From positions 1 to 16,678 of the forward strand of contig CAMVGI010000005.1 in NCBI GenBank assembly GCA_947166955.1: a stretch of 16,678 bases of DNA, in the 5' to 3' direction. Below are positions 6,822 to 13,641 of this stretch, piece by piece; within the stretch, counting starts at the first letter, position 1, and the number at the start of each line of letters is the position of its first letter. Below the pieces are notes generated by a model. That model was given only the letters and a program-made list of their open reading frames with translations, ran no database searches and was not told the DNA's origin. The stretch is from an uncultured Clostridia bacterium (GTDB lineage: Bacteria; Bacillota_A; Clostridia; Oscillospirales; Oscillospiraceae). Made by a program: the position numbers and the translations under genes.

Positions 6822-8027
6822 ATGGTGGATTTACCGGCTGTTTACGACATGAATGTGCTGTACGACGCCTTTCGTGCGTCGATGAAAAGCAGCCCGTGGA
6901 AGGAGGAGCCGCAGCGGTTCGAGACGGACTTTCTCTCCGAAATCACAAAGCTCCACCACGAGCTGCAAGACAGGACATACCAGACCTCGCAAGGCTCCGA
7001 GTTTCTTCTGAGCGAGCGCGGCAAGACGCGGCACGTCCACGGCGGCAGGATGCGCGACCGCGTGGTGAGGCACGCGCTTTGTGACGCCGTGCTTACGCCG
7101 GCGCTCCATCCGTATATCATCCACAACAACTTTGCCTCACAGACCGGAAAGGGCGTGGACGCGGCAAGACGCGCGTTCGAGCGCGATTTGCACAACTTCT
7201 ACCTTGAGTACGGCGACAACGACGGCTGGGTGTTGTTTATGGATTTTTCCAAATACTACGACAACATCCGCCATGACCGCGCGCTGGAGTTGATCAGACC
7301 GCACATCGACGAAGACGCCGCATGGCTCCTCGGCGAAATCCTCCATACGTTCCGCGTGGACGTGTCGTACATGACCGATGAGGAGTACGAGCACTGTATG
7401 GACGAGAAATTCGACTCCGTGCGCTATTTCGACGCGGTGAAGCCTGATGCGCGCACGGGCGAGCGATTCATGGCAAAGGGAGTTGACATCGGCGACCAGG
7501 TTTCGCAGAACGTCGGCGTGTTCTTCCCGACGATGCTCGACAATTTCTTTACCGCCGTTCGTGGGTGCAGACGGTACGGCAGATATATGGATGATTCATA
7601 CGCCATCCACCGTGACCGCGCGTACCTAAATGAGACGGCGAGGCAGGTGTACGCGCTTGCAAGAGACAACGGGCTTTTTGTCAACGACAGGAAAACGCGC
7701 ATCGTCCGACTCGGAGAAACCTTCACGTTTCTCAAATTCCGTTACCGGCTGACTGACACCGGTAAGGTCGTACGGCGCATTTCGCCTGATTCCGTCGCAA
7801 GGCAGAAGCGGCGGATGCGCGCCTATGCGCGGCTGTCCGACAGGGGAGGTCTTCCGCGAGAGGAGGCGGAGGCTGCTTATCGCTCTTGGATCGGGCGATA
7901 CGGCAAGTATCTTTCCAAACGGCAAAGAGAGGACGTGCAGACACTTTACGGCGAGCTGTTCGGTCGCAGCGGCGTGGCAATCATCAGAAAAGAGGCGGTG
8001 AGAGAAGACTATGGCAACAACCACTAA
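6822..8027 (+). CDS. DGR-1 reverse transcriptase (RT1)
   Basis: A 401-residue reverse transcriptase starting at ATG 6822 behind GGAGG (6814-6818). Visible motifs: catalytic D141 in WVLFMDFSKYYDN (motif 3), IGDQVSQ at residues 223-229 (the DGR-type [ILV]GxxxSQ form of motif 4), catalytic YMDD at 255-258, VNDRKT at 287-292 and FLKFRY at 303-308. Roughly 45 residues lie between motif 3 and motif 4 (about 175-220, including MTDEEYEHCMDEKFDSVRYF) with no counterpart in RT2. It should copy TR1 RNA into cDNA with misincorporation at template A. The end overlaps the next gene by 17 nt, suggesting translational coupling. Confidence 0.95.
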   Translation: MVDLPAVYDMNVLYDAFRASMKSSPWKEEPQRFETDFLSEITKLHHELQDRTYQTSQGSEFLLSERGKTRHVHGGRMRDRVVRHALCDAVLTPALHPYIIHNNFASQTGKGVDAARRAFERDLHNFYLEYGDNDGWVLFMDFSKYYDNIRHDRALELIRPHIDEDAAWLLGEILHTFRVDVSYMTDEEYEHCMDEKFDSVRYFDAVKPDARTGERFMAKGVDIGDQVSQNVGVFFPTMLDNFFTAVRGCRRYGRYMDDSYAIHRDRAYLNETARQVYALARDNGLFVNDRKTRIVRLGETFTFLKFRYRLTDTGKVVRRISPDSVARQKRRMRAYARLSDRGGLPREEAEAAYRSWIGRYGKYLSKRQREDVQTLYGELFGRSGVAIIRKEAVREDYGNNH

Positions 8028-8418
8028 TTATGGACTTTACGTTGAGGACGACCAGACGACGAAGTTTCTATCGTGGCGCGAGAAGATGAACAGTTCAGAA
8101 TCCACGTCGAACATGCAGATCATCGACCGCGTTTTGGGAGAAAAGGCCGACAACAGCCGTCAGGTCGCCGGAACGCTGAGCCACAGCGCATGGAGCGGCG
8201 TGGAGGCTCCGTTCACGCAGACCATTTCCGTCACCGGTTTGAAAGCGACCGACAAGGGCGACATCAACGTCGCGCAGTCCGCTACGTTCGAGCAGAGACA
8301 GGTCGCACGGGAAGCGATGCTGTCAGTCATCGGACAGAGCGCGGGCAGTCTTGTCATCGCTGCGGACGGGGAGATGCCGGATCTGGACATTCCCTATGTC
8401 GTGACTATCATCGGCTGA
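8011..8418 (+). CDS. Small fibre-associated phage protein, homologous to a VP1 internal module
   Basis: A 135-residue protein starting at ATG 8011 inside the end of RT1, with AGAGAAGA upstream. The N-terminus (NYGLYVEDDQTTKFLSWREK) is typical of small tail-fibre-linked proteins in this type of phage. Residues 57-135 align with VP1 150-221: W, TISVTGL/TVTVSGV, a T..E or T..Y helix with A..A, and a GEMPDLDIPYVVTI/GDVPSVDIPIAIIT end. It sits between the two DGR cassettes and may be an adaptor, trimerisation or chaperone subunit for VP2. Function is inferred only. Confidence 0.65.
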   Translation: MATTTNYGLYVEDDQTTKFLSWREKMNSSESTSNMQIIDRVLGEKADNSRQVAGTLSHSAWSGVEAPFTQTISVTGLKATDKGDINVAQSATFEQRQVAREAMLSVIGQSAGSLVIAADGEMPDLDIPYVVTIIG

Positions 8419-8552
8419 CGGCATTTTCCCAGAAAAGCGGATTTCTCCAACGGTTTGCAAAAACAAAAATGCCCCGGACGAGCCGTTCCACAATCGGCTT
8501 TTACGGGATATATCATCACACGCGGCGCAAGCCGCAAAGGAGGCAAGAACAC
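8419..8552 (+). other. Short non-coding gap before VP2 with two hairpins
   Basis: GGCATTTT (8420-8427) can pair with AAAATGCC (8466-8473), and GCGGC (8522-8526) with GCCGC (8531-8535) over a GCAA tetraloop. The second hairpin ends just before the AAAGGAGG ribosome site of VP2 and could tune its translation. No promoter was recognised. Confidence 0.35.
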
Positions 8553-10811
8553 ATGATTACTTCTAACTTTCCGTCCGGCGCGGGCGGCGGTGGCGGCGGT
8601 GTGACGCTTGCGCCGTGCTCGAATATCTCCACGAAGGTCAGCCACGGCAAGGTCTATGTCAAGTGGACTGATCCTGCGGACGTAGTGGTCGGCGGCACGA
8701 CGCTTGCGACGTGGGGCGGCACGATTCTTGTGCGTAAGGCCGGCAGCGCTCCGGTGAGCCGCCGCGACGGTACGGTCGTTGTGGACTCCAAGGTTCGCAG
8801 CCAGTACCAGAGCAGCTACTTTACCGATTCCGGTCTGACGGACGGCACGACCTACTACTACAAGCTCTTCCCGTATACGACAACCGGCACCTATACCGAC
8901 GATCCCGCCGACGAGTTCAACGCGACGCCTGTTGCGGTCAAGGTCGGCAACGTGTCCAATATGAGCGCGGTTGCGGCCGGCAACGGCAAGCTCGCGATCG
9001 AGTGGACTGATCCTGCGGCGACGGTCGTCGAGGACGGTATTACGCTTGCGACGTGGGGCGCGACGAAGGTGGTCGTCAAGGCTGGTTCTTACGCGACCGA
9101 TCCCGATGACGCGGACGCTGCGTGGAGCTACAATTCCACCACGCGCAATGCCTATGCCTCGACGCCGCTGACGGCGACGGGGCTTACCAACGGCACGACA
9201 TACTATGTGACGTTCTTCCCGACAAGCACGGAGGGCGCGGTCAACACCAACACCGCGAACCGCACGAGCGGCACGGCGGACAGGCTCGTCATCTCCGCTG
9301 TTCCGTCCCAGAACGGCACGCTTACTTACGACGGAACGACGCAGGTTCCGACGTGGGATGATTACGATTCCGCGAAAATGACCAAGAGCGAGGTCGGGCA
9401 GGTCAACGCAGGCACCTACAACACCACGAGCTTTACGCCGAAGGACGACTACAAGTGGTCTGACGGCACGATCGCGGCGAAAGCGCCCGACTGGACGATC
9501 GACAAGGTGACGCCGACCGTTACCGCTCCGACCAAGGCGAGCAACACGACATACGACGGCAACGCGCACGCGCTTCTCGCCACGGACGGTTCCACCAACT
9601 ACGGCACGCTGCAGTACAAGGTCAATTCCGGATCGTGGGCGGCTACCAGTCCGTCCGAGACGGCAGCCGGCGATTACGCCGTGAGCTATCGCGTCGTGGG
9701 CGACAGCAACGTCAACGACGTCGCGGCGGCGAGTGTCGGCACCGTGACGATCGCGAAGAAGACTGGTACGTTGACGGTGAGCAAGAGCACGATCACGCTC
9801 AATGCGAGCAAGCTCACGGATACGTTTACGATCGGAGGCGAGCACGATGGCACGGTCAGCGTGCAGTCCAGCGACACGACCGTCGCGACGGTTTCCAAGA
9901 GCGGCAACACCGTGACGGTTACATCCGTCAACGGGAAATCTGGCACGGTCACGGTTACTGTTTCCGTCACGAGCTGCACGAACTACACCACGCCGAGCGA
10001 TAAGACCGTGACGGTCAACGCGCAGTTCCTTCCGGTGGCGTACACATCCGCTCAGGCAGGCGTTACTTATACCAACGGTCTGTCCGGTTTGACCGATGCG
10101 CAGATCAGCGAGATCGCAAACGGCATCTCCAACAACTCCGCCATCAACAGCAATACGAGCGAGGTGTGGGTGAGTGTTTATAACCGCCACATCTCTATCG
10201 GCGATACCATCAGCTACACGCTTTCCGGCACGAGCTACTCATTCCGCGTGATGGGCTTCAACCACTACACTCTGGCGAGTGCGACCGCATACGGTTCGGC
10301 TACCACTACGGGCAAGGCCGGTATCCTCATGCAGATGGTCGACTGCTTCAACACCACGCAGAAGATGAAAGCGAGCATGGCGAGTACGGACGGCTGGCAC
10401 AACTCCGACCTTCGGACGTGGATGAGCGGTACGATGCTCGGCTACTTCCCGTCGAGCGCGCAGAACGCCATCAAGCAGGTCAATGTTTCTACGGCGAAGG
10501 ACGTTTCCACGGCGACGCTCAACACGACGGCGGATAAGCTCTTTCTGCCTGCCGAGGTGGAGGTCTTCGGTAGCGCTTCTTACGCCAAGGGCGGCACGAA
10601 CGAGGGTACGCGCTATGCGTGGTACAAGGCCAATGATACGGCTGCCAATCGCGTGAAGAAGGTCAATGGTTCCGCGAGCTACTGGTGGGAGCGTTCCCCG
10701 TATAGCTGGAGCGGCAGCTACTCGTATTTCTGCATTGTCGGCAGCAACGGCAACACCGGCGGTAACAACGCGAGCTACGCCCGTGGCGTCGCGCCCTGCT
10801 TCAATTTTTAA
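8553..10811 (+). CDS. DGR-2 variable protein (VP2), FN3/Ig-like fibre with DUF6273 lectin-fold tip
   Basis: Start at ATG 8553, directly after AAAGGAGG (8536-8543), gives 752 residues; an in-frame extension to 8073 only overlaps the previous gene in another frame. Residues 9-16 are Gly-rich; about 20-130 and 131-245 are two fibronectin-III-like repeats (both with KWTDPA/EWTDPA and LATWG); about 250-400 is a further beta-rich, MBG-like region; about 404-490 is a bacterial Ig-like (Big_2-type) domain; about 496-752 is DUF6273-like (ISIGDTISYTLSGTSYSFRV, WHNSDLRTWM, YWWERSP, GVAP). VR2 covers the last 44 or so codons. Residues differing from the template include S709, Y710, Y717, S718, S720, Y723, Y725, I728, G730, G736, G737, Y742, R744 and C749. 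Likely a second receptor- or surface-binding fibre. Confidence 0.9.
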   Translation: MITSNFPSGAGGGGGGVTLAPCSNISTKVSHGKVYVKWTDPADVVVGGTTLATWGGTILVRKAGSAPVSRRDGTVVVDSKVRSQYQSSYFTDSGLTDGTTYYYKLFPYTTTGTYTDDPADEFNATPVAVKVGNVSNMSAVAAGNGKLAIEWTDPAATVVEDGITLATWGATKVVVKAGSYATDPDDADAAWSYNSTTRNAYASTPLTATGLTNGTTYYVTFFPTSTEGAVNTNTANRTSGTADRLVISAVPSQNGTLTYDGTTQVPTWDDYDSAKMTKSEVGQVNAGTYNTTSFTPKDDYKWSDGTIAAKAPDWTIDKVTPTVTAPTKASNTTYDGNAHALLATDGSTNYGTLQYKVNSGSWAATSPSETAAGDYAVSYRVVGDSNVNDVAAASVGTVTIAKKTGTLTVSKSTITLNASKLTDTFTIGGEHDGTVSVQSSDTTVATVSKSGNTVTVTSVNGKSGTVTVTVSVTSCTNYTTPSDKTVTVNAQFLPVAYTSAQAGVTYTNGLSGLTDAQISEIANGISNNSAINSNTSEVWVSVYNRHISIGDTISYTLSGTSYSFRVMGFNHYTLASATAYGSATTTGKAGILMQMVDCFNTTQKMKASMASTDGWHNSDLRTWMSGTMLGYFPSSAQNAIKQVNVSTAKDVSTATLNTTADKLFLPAEVEVFGSASYAKGGTNEGTRYAWYKANDTAANRVKKVNGSASYWWERSPYSWSGSYSYFCIVGSNGNTGGNNASYARGVAPCFNF
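10667..10802 (+). repeat. Variable repeat VR2
   Basis: 136 bp at the 3' end of VP2 align without gaps to TR2 at 11354-11489 (offset 687). There are 18 differences: 10678, 10680, 10701, 10705, 10711, 10719, 10725, 10735, 10740, 10741, 10758, 10759, 10761, 10762, 10776, 10782, 10783 and 10799. All face an A of TR2 (18 of 40 adenines), none of 96 other positions differs. Replacement bases are G 10, T 6, C 2. Confidence 0.97.
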
Positions 10812-10828
10812 TCTATTATCTAAGTCCA

Positions 10829-10852
10829 TCCCGCCCCTCCTATGGGGCGGGA
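10829..10852 (+). promoter_or_regulatory. GC-rich hairpin downstream of VR2, candidate homing enhancer
   Basis: TCCCGCCCC (10829-10837) pairs with GGGGCGGGA (10844-10852), nine base pairs with a 6-nt loop and no T run. It begins 27 nt after the end of VR2 homology, closely matching the VR1 hairpin in stem sequence and spacing. TR2 lacks such a hairpin. The role is inferred from the known Bordetella phage element. Confidence 0.7.
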
Positions 10853-10871
10853 GAGGGCGTAGGAGAGATCT

Positions 10872-11300
10872 ATGTCAGTTATCAAGTCCAAAAGAAACGA
10901 AAGCTCTATGCAGTTCATCCAAACCGCAAAAGAGCTTGAGGCGTTTGCGCTTTCGGTTTGCATCAAAGCGCCGAAACGCTATGCGCCCTATCTGACGGAG
11001 AAGATTTTCGCGCTTGCTTCAACGGTGCATGACGAGGTTCGCGCCGCGAACAATATCATTCCGCTGAACAAGCACGAGGCTCAGATGCGCCGCGACCACC
11101 TGATCGCCGCGAACTGCGCCCTCCAAAATCTTGATCCGAAGCTGCAGCTTCTCTACGACGCGATTTTGCAGAATCCCGAAAAGTTCCCGTGGGTAGATCA
11201 CGCGATGGAACAGTTCGGACTCTACATCGCCGAAGAAGCGAAGCTCATATCCAAGGTCAAACAGGCAGACAGAGCGCGCTACGCAAATCTGCCCGATTGA
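10872..11300 (+). CDS. avd: DGR-2 accessory variability determinant (Avd-like)
   Basis: A 142-residue helical protein, close to the usual Avd length, with AGGAGA (10861-10866) upstream. It opens MSVIKSKRNESSMQFIQTA, matching the (K/R)SKRxES opening of gut-phage Avd proteins, and contains AANNIIP (58-64) and RRDHLIAANCAL (73-84), shared with Avd1. Predicted role: pentameric RT partner that binds template RNA and is needed for cDNA synthesis. It follows the VR2 hairpin by 19 nt and precedes TR2 by 53 nt. The two Avds align only at short motifs, so each is probably specific for its own RT. Confidence 0.85.
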   Translation: MSVIKSKRNESSMQFIQTAKELEAFALSVCIKAPKRYAPYLTEKIFALASTVHDEVRAANNIIPLNKHEAQMRRDHLIAANCALQNLDPKLQLLYDAILQNPEKFPWVDHAMEQFGLYIAEEAKLISKVKQADRARYANLPD

Positions 11301-11729
11301 TACCATTCAGGACAAGCTCTGAATCGTTACGATGTGGTCTGACAGCCTGCCCGTGGTTCCGCGAACAACTGGTGGGAGCGTTCCCCGAATAACTGGAACG
11401 GCAGCAACTCGAATTTCTGCAATGTCAACAGCAACGGCAACACCAACAATAACAACGCGAGCAACGCCAATGGCGTCGCGCCCTGATTCCATAAGCAAAC
11501 AGTCAAGAAAAGTAACCGAATACGGCGAATGAGCACTTTTATGGAAGGAGAGCTTGATCCTTGCCGCAAGGCTAAACATGCCTCTCGATGCCTCTGACCG
11601 GACGCTGCTTGCATGGCGGAGGTAAGTGCGTATATCCGTTTCATGGTCACTGAGGCTACGCAGCTATCGCGCGCACATTTTTCCCGCTGTACGGGAGGCA
11701 AAAGAACCCAGAAAAGGAAGATCGAATAC
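11301..11729 (+). ncRNA. DGR-2 template RNA region (TR2 plus spacer)
   Basis: The 429 nt between avd and RT2 carry TR2 and a 240-nt spacer. Upstream of TR2 a small hairpin ATTCAG (11305-11310)/CTGAAT (11319-11324) could mark the RNA 5' side. In the spacer CCTTG-CCG-CAAGG near 11570 can form a short stem. The in-frame extension of RT2 back to ATG 11613 lies inside this spacer and is probably not translated. The RNA boundaries are inferred from characterised DGRs. Confidence 0.7.
11354..11489 (+). repeat. Template repeat TR2
   Basis: Invariant template of DGR-2, extremely Asn-codon rich: 17 AAY codons in the VP2 frame, 13 of which differ in VR2. Unusually it contains an in-frame TGA (11484-11486) four codons before the VP2 end, where VR2 reads TGC. 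It shares an identical 20-nt core with TR1 (11421-11440 and 6552-6571). Confidence 0.96.
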
Positions 11730-12884
11730 ATGACAAGTGAAGAAAGACGCGAAGCGCGTTACCGCAGGCGTAAGGCTAAACGGGATGAGCAGCGCTTCGC
11801 GCGGAGCAAAGCGTGCGGAAAGATGGACGAAGTGTTCTTGTTCCGCCATCTTTATCTGTCCGGCAAGAAATCGGCGAAAAACGTCCGATGGAAGGCATCT
11901 ACGCAAAAGTATCTGAGCAACCTGATCGTCAACTCGGCGCGTTCCAGACAAGCGATCCTGGACGGCACGTTCCGCCACGGGAAATTCTACTGCTTCGATC
12001 TGGTGGAGCGAGGGAAGCTGCGGCATATCCGAAGCGTCCACATTACGGAGCGCGTCGTGCAGAAGTGCCTTTGCGACTACTGCATCGTTCCGTCGTTTTC
12101 CGGTGCGTTCATCTATGACAATACGGCGAGCCTGCAAAATCGAGGCATGGATTTCGCGCTGCGGCGTTTCGAGCGGCATCTGAAGGAGTATTACCGCAAG
12201 CACGGGCGTGACGGATGGGTACTGTTCTACGATTTCCACGACTACTTCAACCTCGCCGCGCACGAGCCGCTTTTCGCTGAGTCCAAGAGGCGGCTCTACT
12301 ACGATGACGTTCGCAGATTATCCGATGGATTTATCAGCGATTTCCACGATTGCGGGCTGGGGCTTGGCAGTCAGGTGTCGCAGACGAACGCGCTTTTGCT
12401 ACCGAGCGCTCTTGACCATTTCTGTAAGGAGCAGCTTGGCATACGCGGATATGGCAGGTATATGGACGACGGGCATCTGATCCACGAAAGCCGAGAATAT
12501 CTGGAGTATTGCTATCGGGCGATCACCGAGAAGGCGGCGGAATCCAAAATCGAGCTGAACCACAAGAAAACGAAGATCGTTCCGCTTCGGCGGGGCGTTT
12601 TCTTTCTCAAGACGAAGTTCACGCTTGACGAGAACGGGCGCGTCTACATCAGGATGCGCCGCAGGGCGACGATCATCATGCGGCGCAAGCTGCGGAAGTT
12701 CAAAGGCCGGATCGCGGACGGGCTGATGACGTATGACGATCTCAGATGCGCGTATAACAGCTATCTCGGACACATGAAGCGTGGGGACAGCTTCCGGATC
12801 ATGGAACAGACCAACCAGTATTTCAAAACTTTGTTCGGGTTCTATCCGAACAGGAAAGGATGGGAGACAGTATGTACGAAGTGA
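11730..12884 (+). CDS. DGR-2 reverse transcriptase (RT2)
   Basis: Start at ATG 11730 (MTSEERREARYRRRKAKR, the usual opening of this gut DGR-RT type) with AAGGA at 11714-11718; this gives 384 residues. The longer frame from 11613 runs back into the template-RNA spacer. Motifs: WKAS near 54, GKLRHIRSVHITERVVQ (95-111), catalytic D168 in WVLFYDFHDYF, LGSQVSQ at 212-218 (DGR form of motif 4), YMDD at 244-247, ELNHKKTKI (275-283), FFLKTKF (291-297). It lacks the RT1 insertion before motif 4 and shares little outside motifs, so the two RTs belong to different DGR-RT lineages. The stop overlaps the next gene by 13 nt. Confidence 0.95.
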   Translation: MTSEERREARYRRRKAKRDEQRFARSKACGKMDEVFLFRHLYLSGKKSAKNVRWKASTQKYLSNLIVNSARSRQAILDGTFRHGKFYCFDLVERGKLRHIRSVHITERVVQKCLCDYCIVPSFSGAFIYDNTASLQNRGMDFALRRFERHLKEYYRKHGRDGWVLFYDFHDYFNLAAHEPLFAESKRRLYYDDVRRLSDGFISDFHDCGLGLGSQVSQTNALLLPSALDHFCKEQLGIRGYGRYMDDGHLIHESREYLEYCYRAITEKAAESKIELNHKKTKIVPLRRGVFFLKTKFTLDENGRVYIRMRRRATIIMRRKLRKFKGRIADGLMTYDDLRCAYNSYLGHMKRGDSFRIMEQTNQYFKTLFGFYPNRKGWETVCTK

Positions 12885-13201
12885 AGAAGAACGGCGAGAC
12901 CATCGCTCTTGTTGACAAGCCCTCGTGGATCAAGCGCCTTGTCAACGGGGATATGGGACTCACCACGAAGGAGCACGCCACGGGTATCGCCATTTCTCTT
13001 GGTGTGTTCTCTCTCGGCAAGAGCCGCGACATGGAGGATCTTGACGAAGTGACACTCAACGAGTACGACGCCGGCAAGACTATCGGCGAGCACGGCGAGA
13101 GCATCGCGGAGCTGGAAGCCGCCGTGTGTGAATCCGACGAGGCAAATGAGGCATGGAAGGCTGAGATCGAGGCCGCTCTGTGCGAAATGGATATGGGTTA
13201 A
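12872..13201 (+). CDS. Small acidic phage protein of unknown function
   Basis: ATG 12872 is preferred to ATG 12860 because AGGAAAGGA ends at 12860 and fits only the downstream start; the result is 109 residues. It begins MYEVKKNGETIALVDKPSWI, a beta-rich N-terminus, followed from about residue 70 by an acidic helical tail (HGESIAELEAAVCESDEANEAW) that could form a coiled coil. Overlap with RT2 suggests coupled translation. Genes like this commonly sit between tail and lysis genes in clostridial phages; function unknown. Confidence 0.65.
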   Translation: MYEVKKNGETIALVDKPSWIKRLVNGDMGLTTKEHATGIAISLGVFSLGKSRDMEDLDEVTLNEYDAGKTIGEHGESIAELEAAVCESDEANEAWKAEIEAALCEMDMG

Positions 13202-13222
13202 AAAGAAAGAGAGGGTATGATT

Positions 13223-13411
13223 ATGGCTATTTCTGCTATGGCACGCATTTGGGCGAACCGTCTTGAGGCGGGCAATTTCACTTGGGACGACGTTCCGCAG
13301 AGCCGCAAGGCCGACGTCAAGACCGTTCTGCGCGGCGACGTTGAGACTGGCAAGAACGGCATGACCGCCGAGCGCTACGAGGAGATCGTCGGCGAGCCGT
13401 ATGAGGCGTAA
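13223..13411 (+). CDS. XkdX/CD1375-like small phage protein
   Basis: The start at ATG 13223 fits GAGAGGGT (13209-13215) better than ATG 13217, which would overlap it; this gives 62 residues. The pattern ARIWANRLEAG...TWDDVPQSRKADVK...G...AERYEEIVGE resembles the short XkdX-type family found after tail-fibre genes in Firmicute phages (one helical segment, then ITxEqYeeItGe-like end). Role in the virion or assembly is not established. Confidence 0.7.
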   Translation: MAISAMARIWANRLEAGNFTWDDVPQSRKADVKTVLRGDVETGKNGMTAERYEEIVGEPYEA

Positions 13412-13414
13412 CGC

Positions 13415-13573
13415 ATGAGCAATCTGCAAATCATCGAGGAGCTGAGCAAGATCTGCGAGATGCAGAACCGCATCATCAAGGAACAGGCAAAGGCTCTCGA
13501 ACAGCTTGGCGCAACTGTTCTGGAGGACGAACGCGCCGAGGTCAATGAGCGGTTTTCCAGACTGCTCGATTAA
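13415..13573 (+). CDS. Short coiled-coil phage protein (52 aa)
   Basis: ATG 13415 to TAA 13573, only 3 nt after the previous stop. The 52-residue product (MSNLQIIEELSKICEMQNRI ...) shows heptad-like Leu/Ile spacing and many Glu, Lys and Gln, consistent with a single amphipathic helix. The start probably uses translational re-initiation, with a weak GAGG at 13403-13406. Position just before the lysis cassette is typical of small helper proteins; no function assigned. Confidence 0.6.
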   Translation: MSNLQIIEELSKICEMQNRIIKEQAKALEQLGATVLEDERAEVNERFSRLLD

Positions 13574-13585
13574 GGATAAGCGACT

Positions 13586-13607
13586 GGCGCGGGAGAAATC
13601 CCGCGCC
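13586..13607 (+). promoter_or_regulatory. Strong GAAA-loop hairpin between a small gene and the endolysin
   Basis: GGCGCGGGA (13586-13594) pairs perfectly with TCCCGCGCC (13599-13607), capped by a stable GAAA tetraloop. No T run follows, so it is not a standard intrinsic terminator; it may stabilise mRNA ends or lower read-through into the lysis genes. Confidence 0.6.
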
Positions 13608-13641
13608 TCGCGCGTTCCAAAAACGGGGAGGAGGCGAGACC

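Noticed and set aside
8073..8552. N-terminal extension of VP2 to 8073
   Set aside because: It would overlap the gene at 8011-8418 in another frame and encodes Arg/Gln/His-rich sequence; a strong AAAGGAGG site marks ATG 8553.
8394..10190. 598-codon minus-strand frame
   Set aside because: Antisense to VP2; Arg/Gly/Val-rich shadow with no domain.
11613..11729. N-terminal extension of RT2 to 11613
   Set aside because: It lies in the template-RNA spacer, lacks RT similarity, and the typical RT opening MTSEERR starts at 11730 with its own ribosome site.
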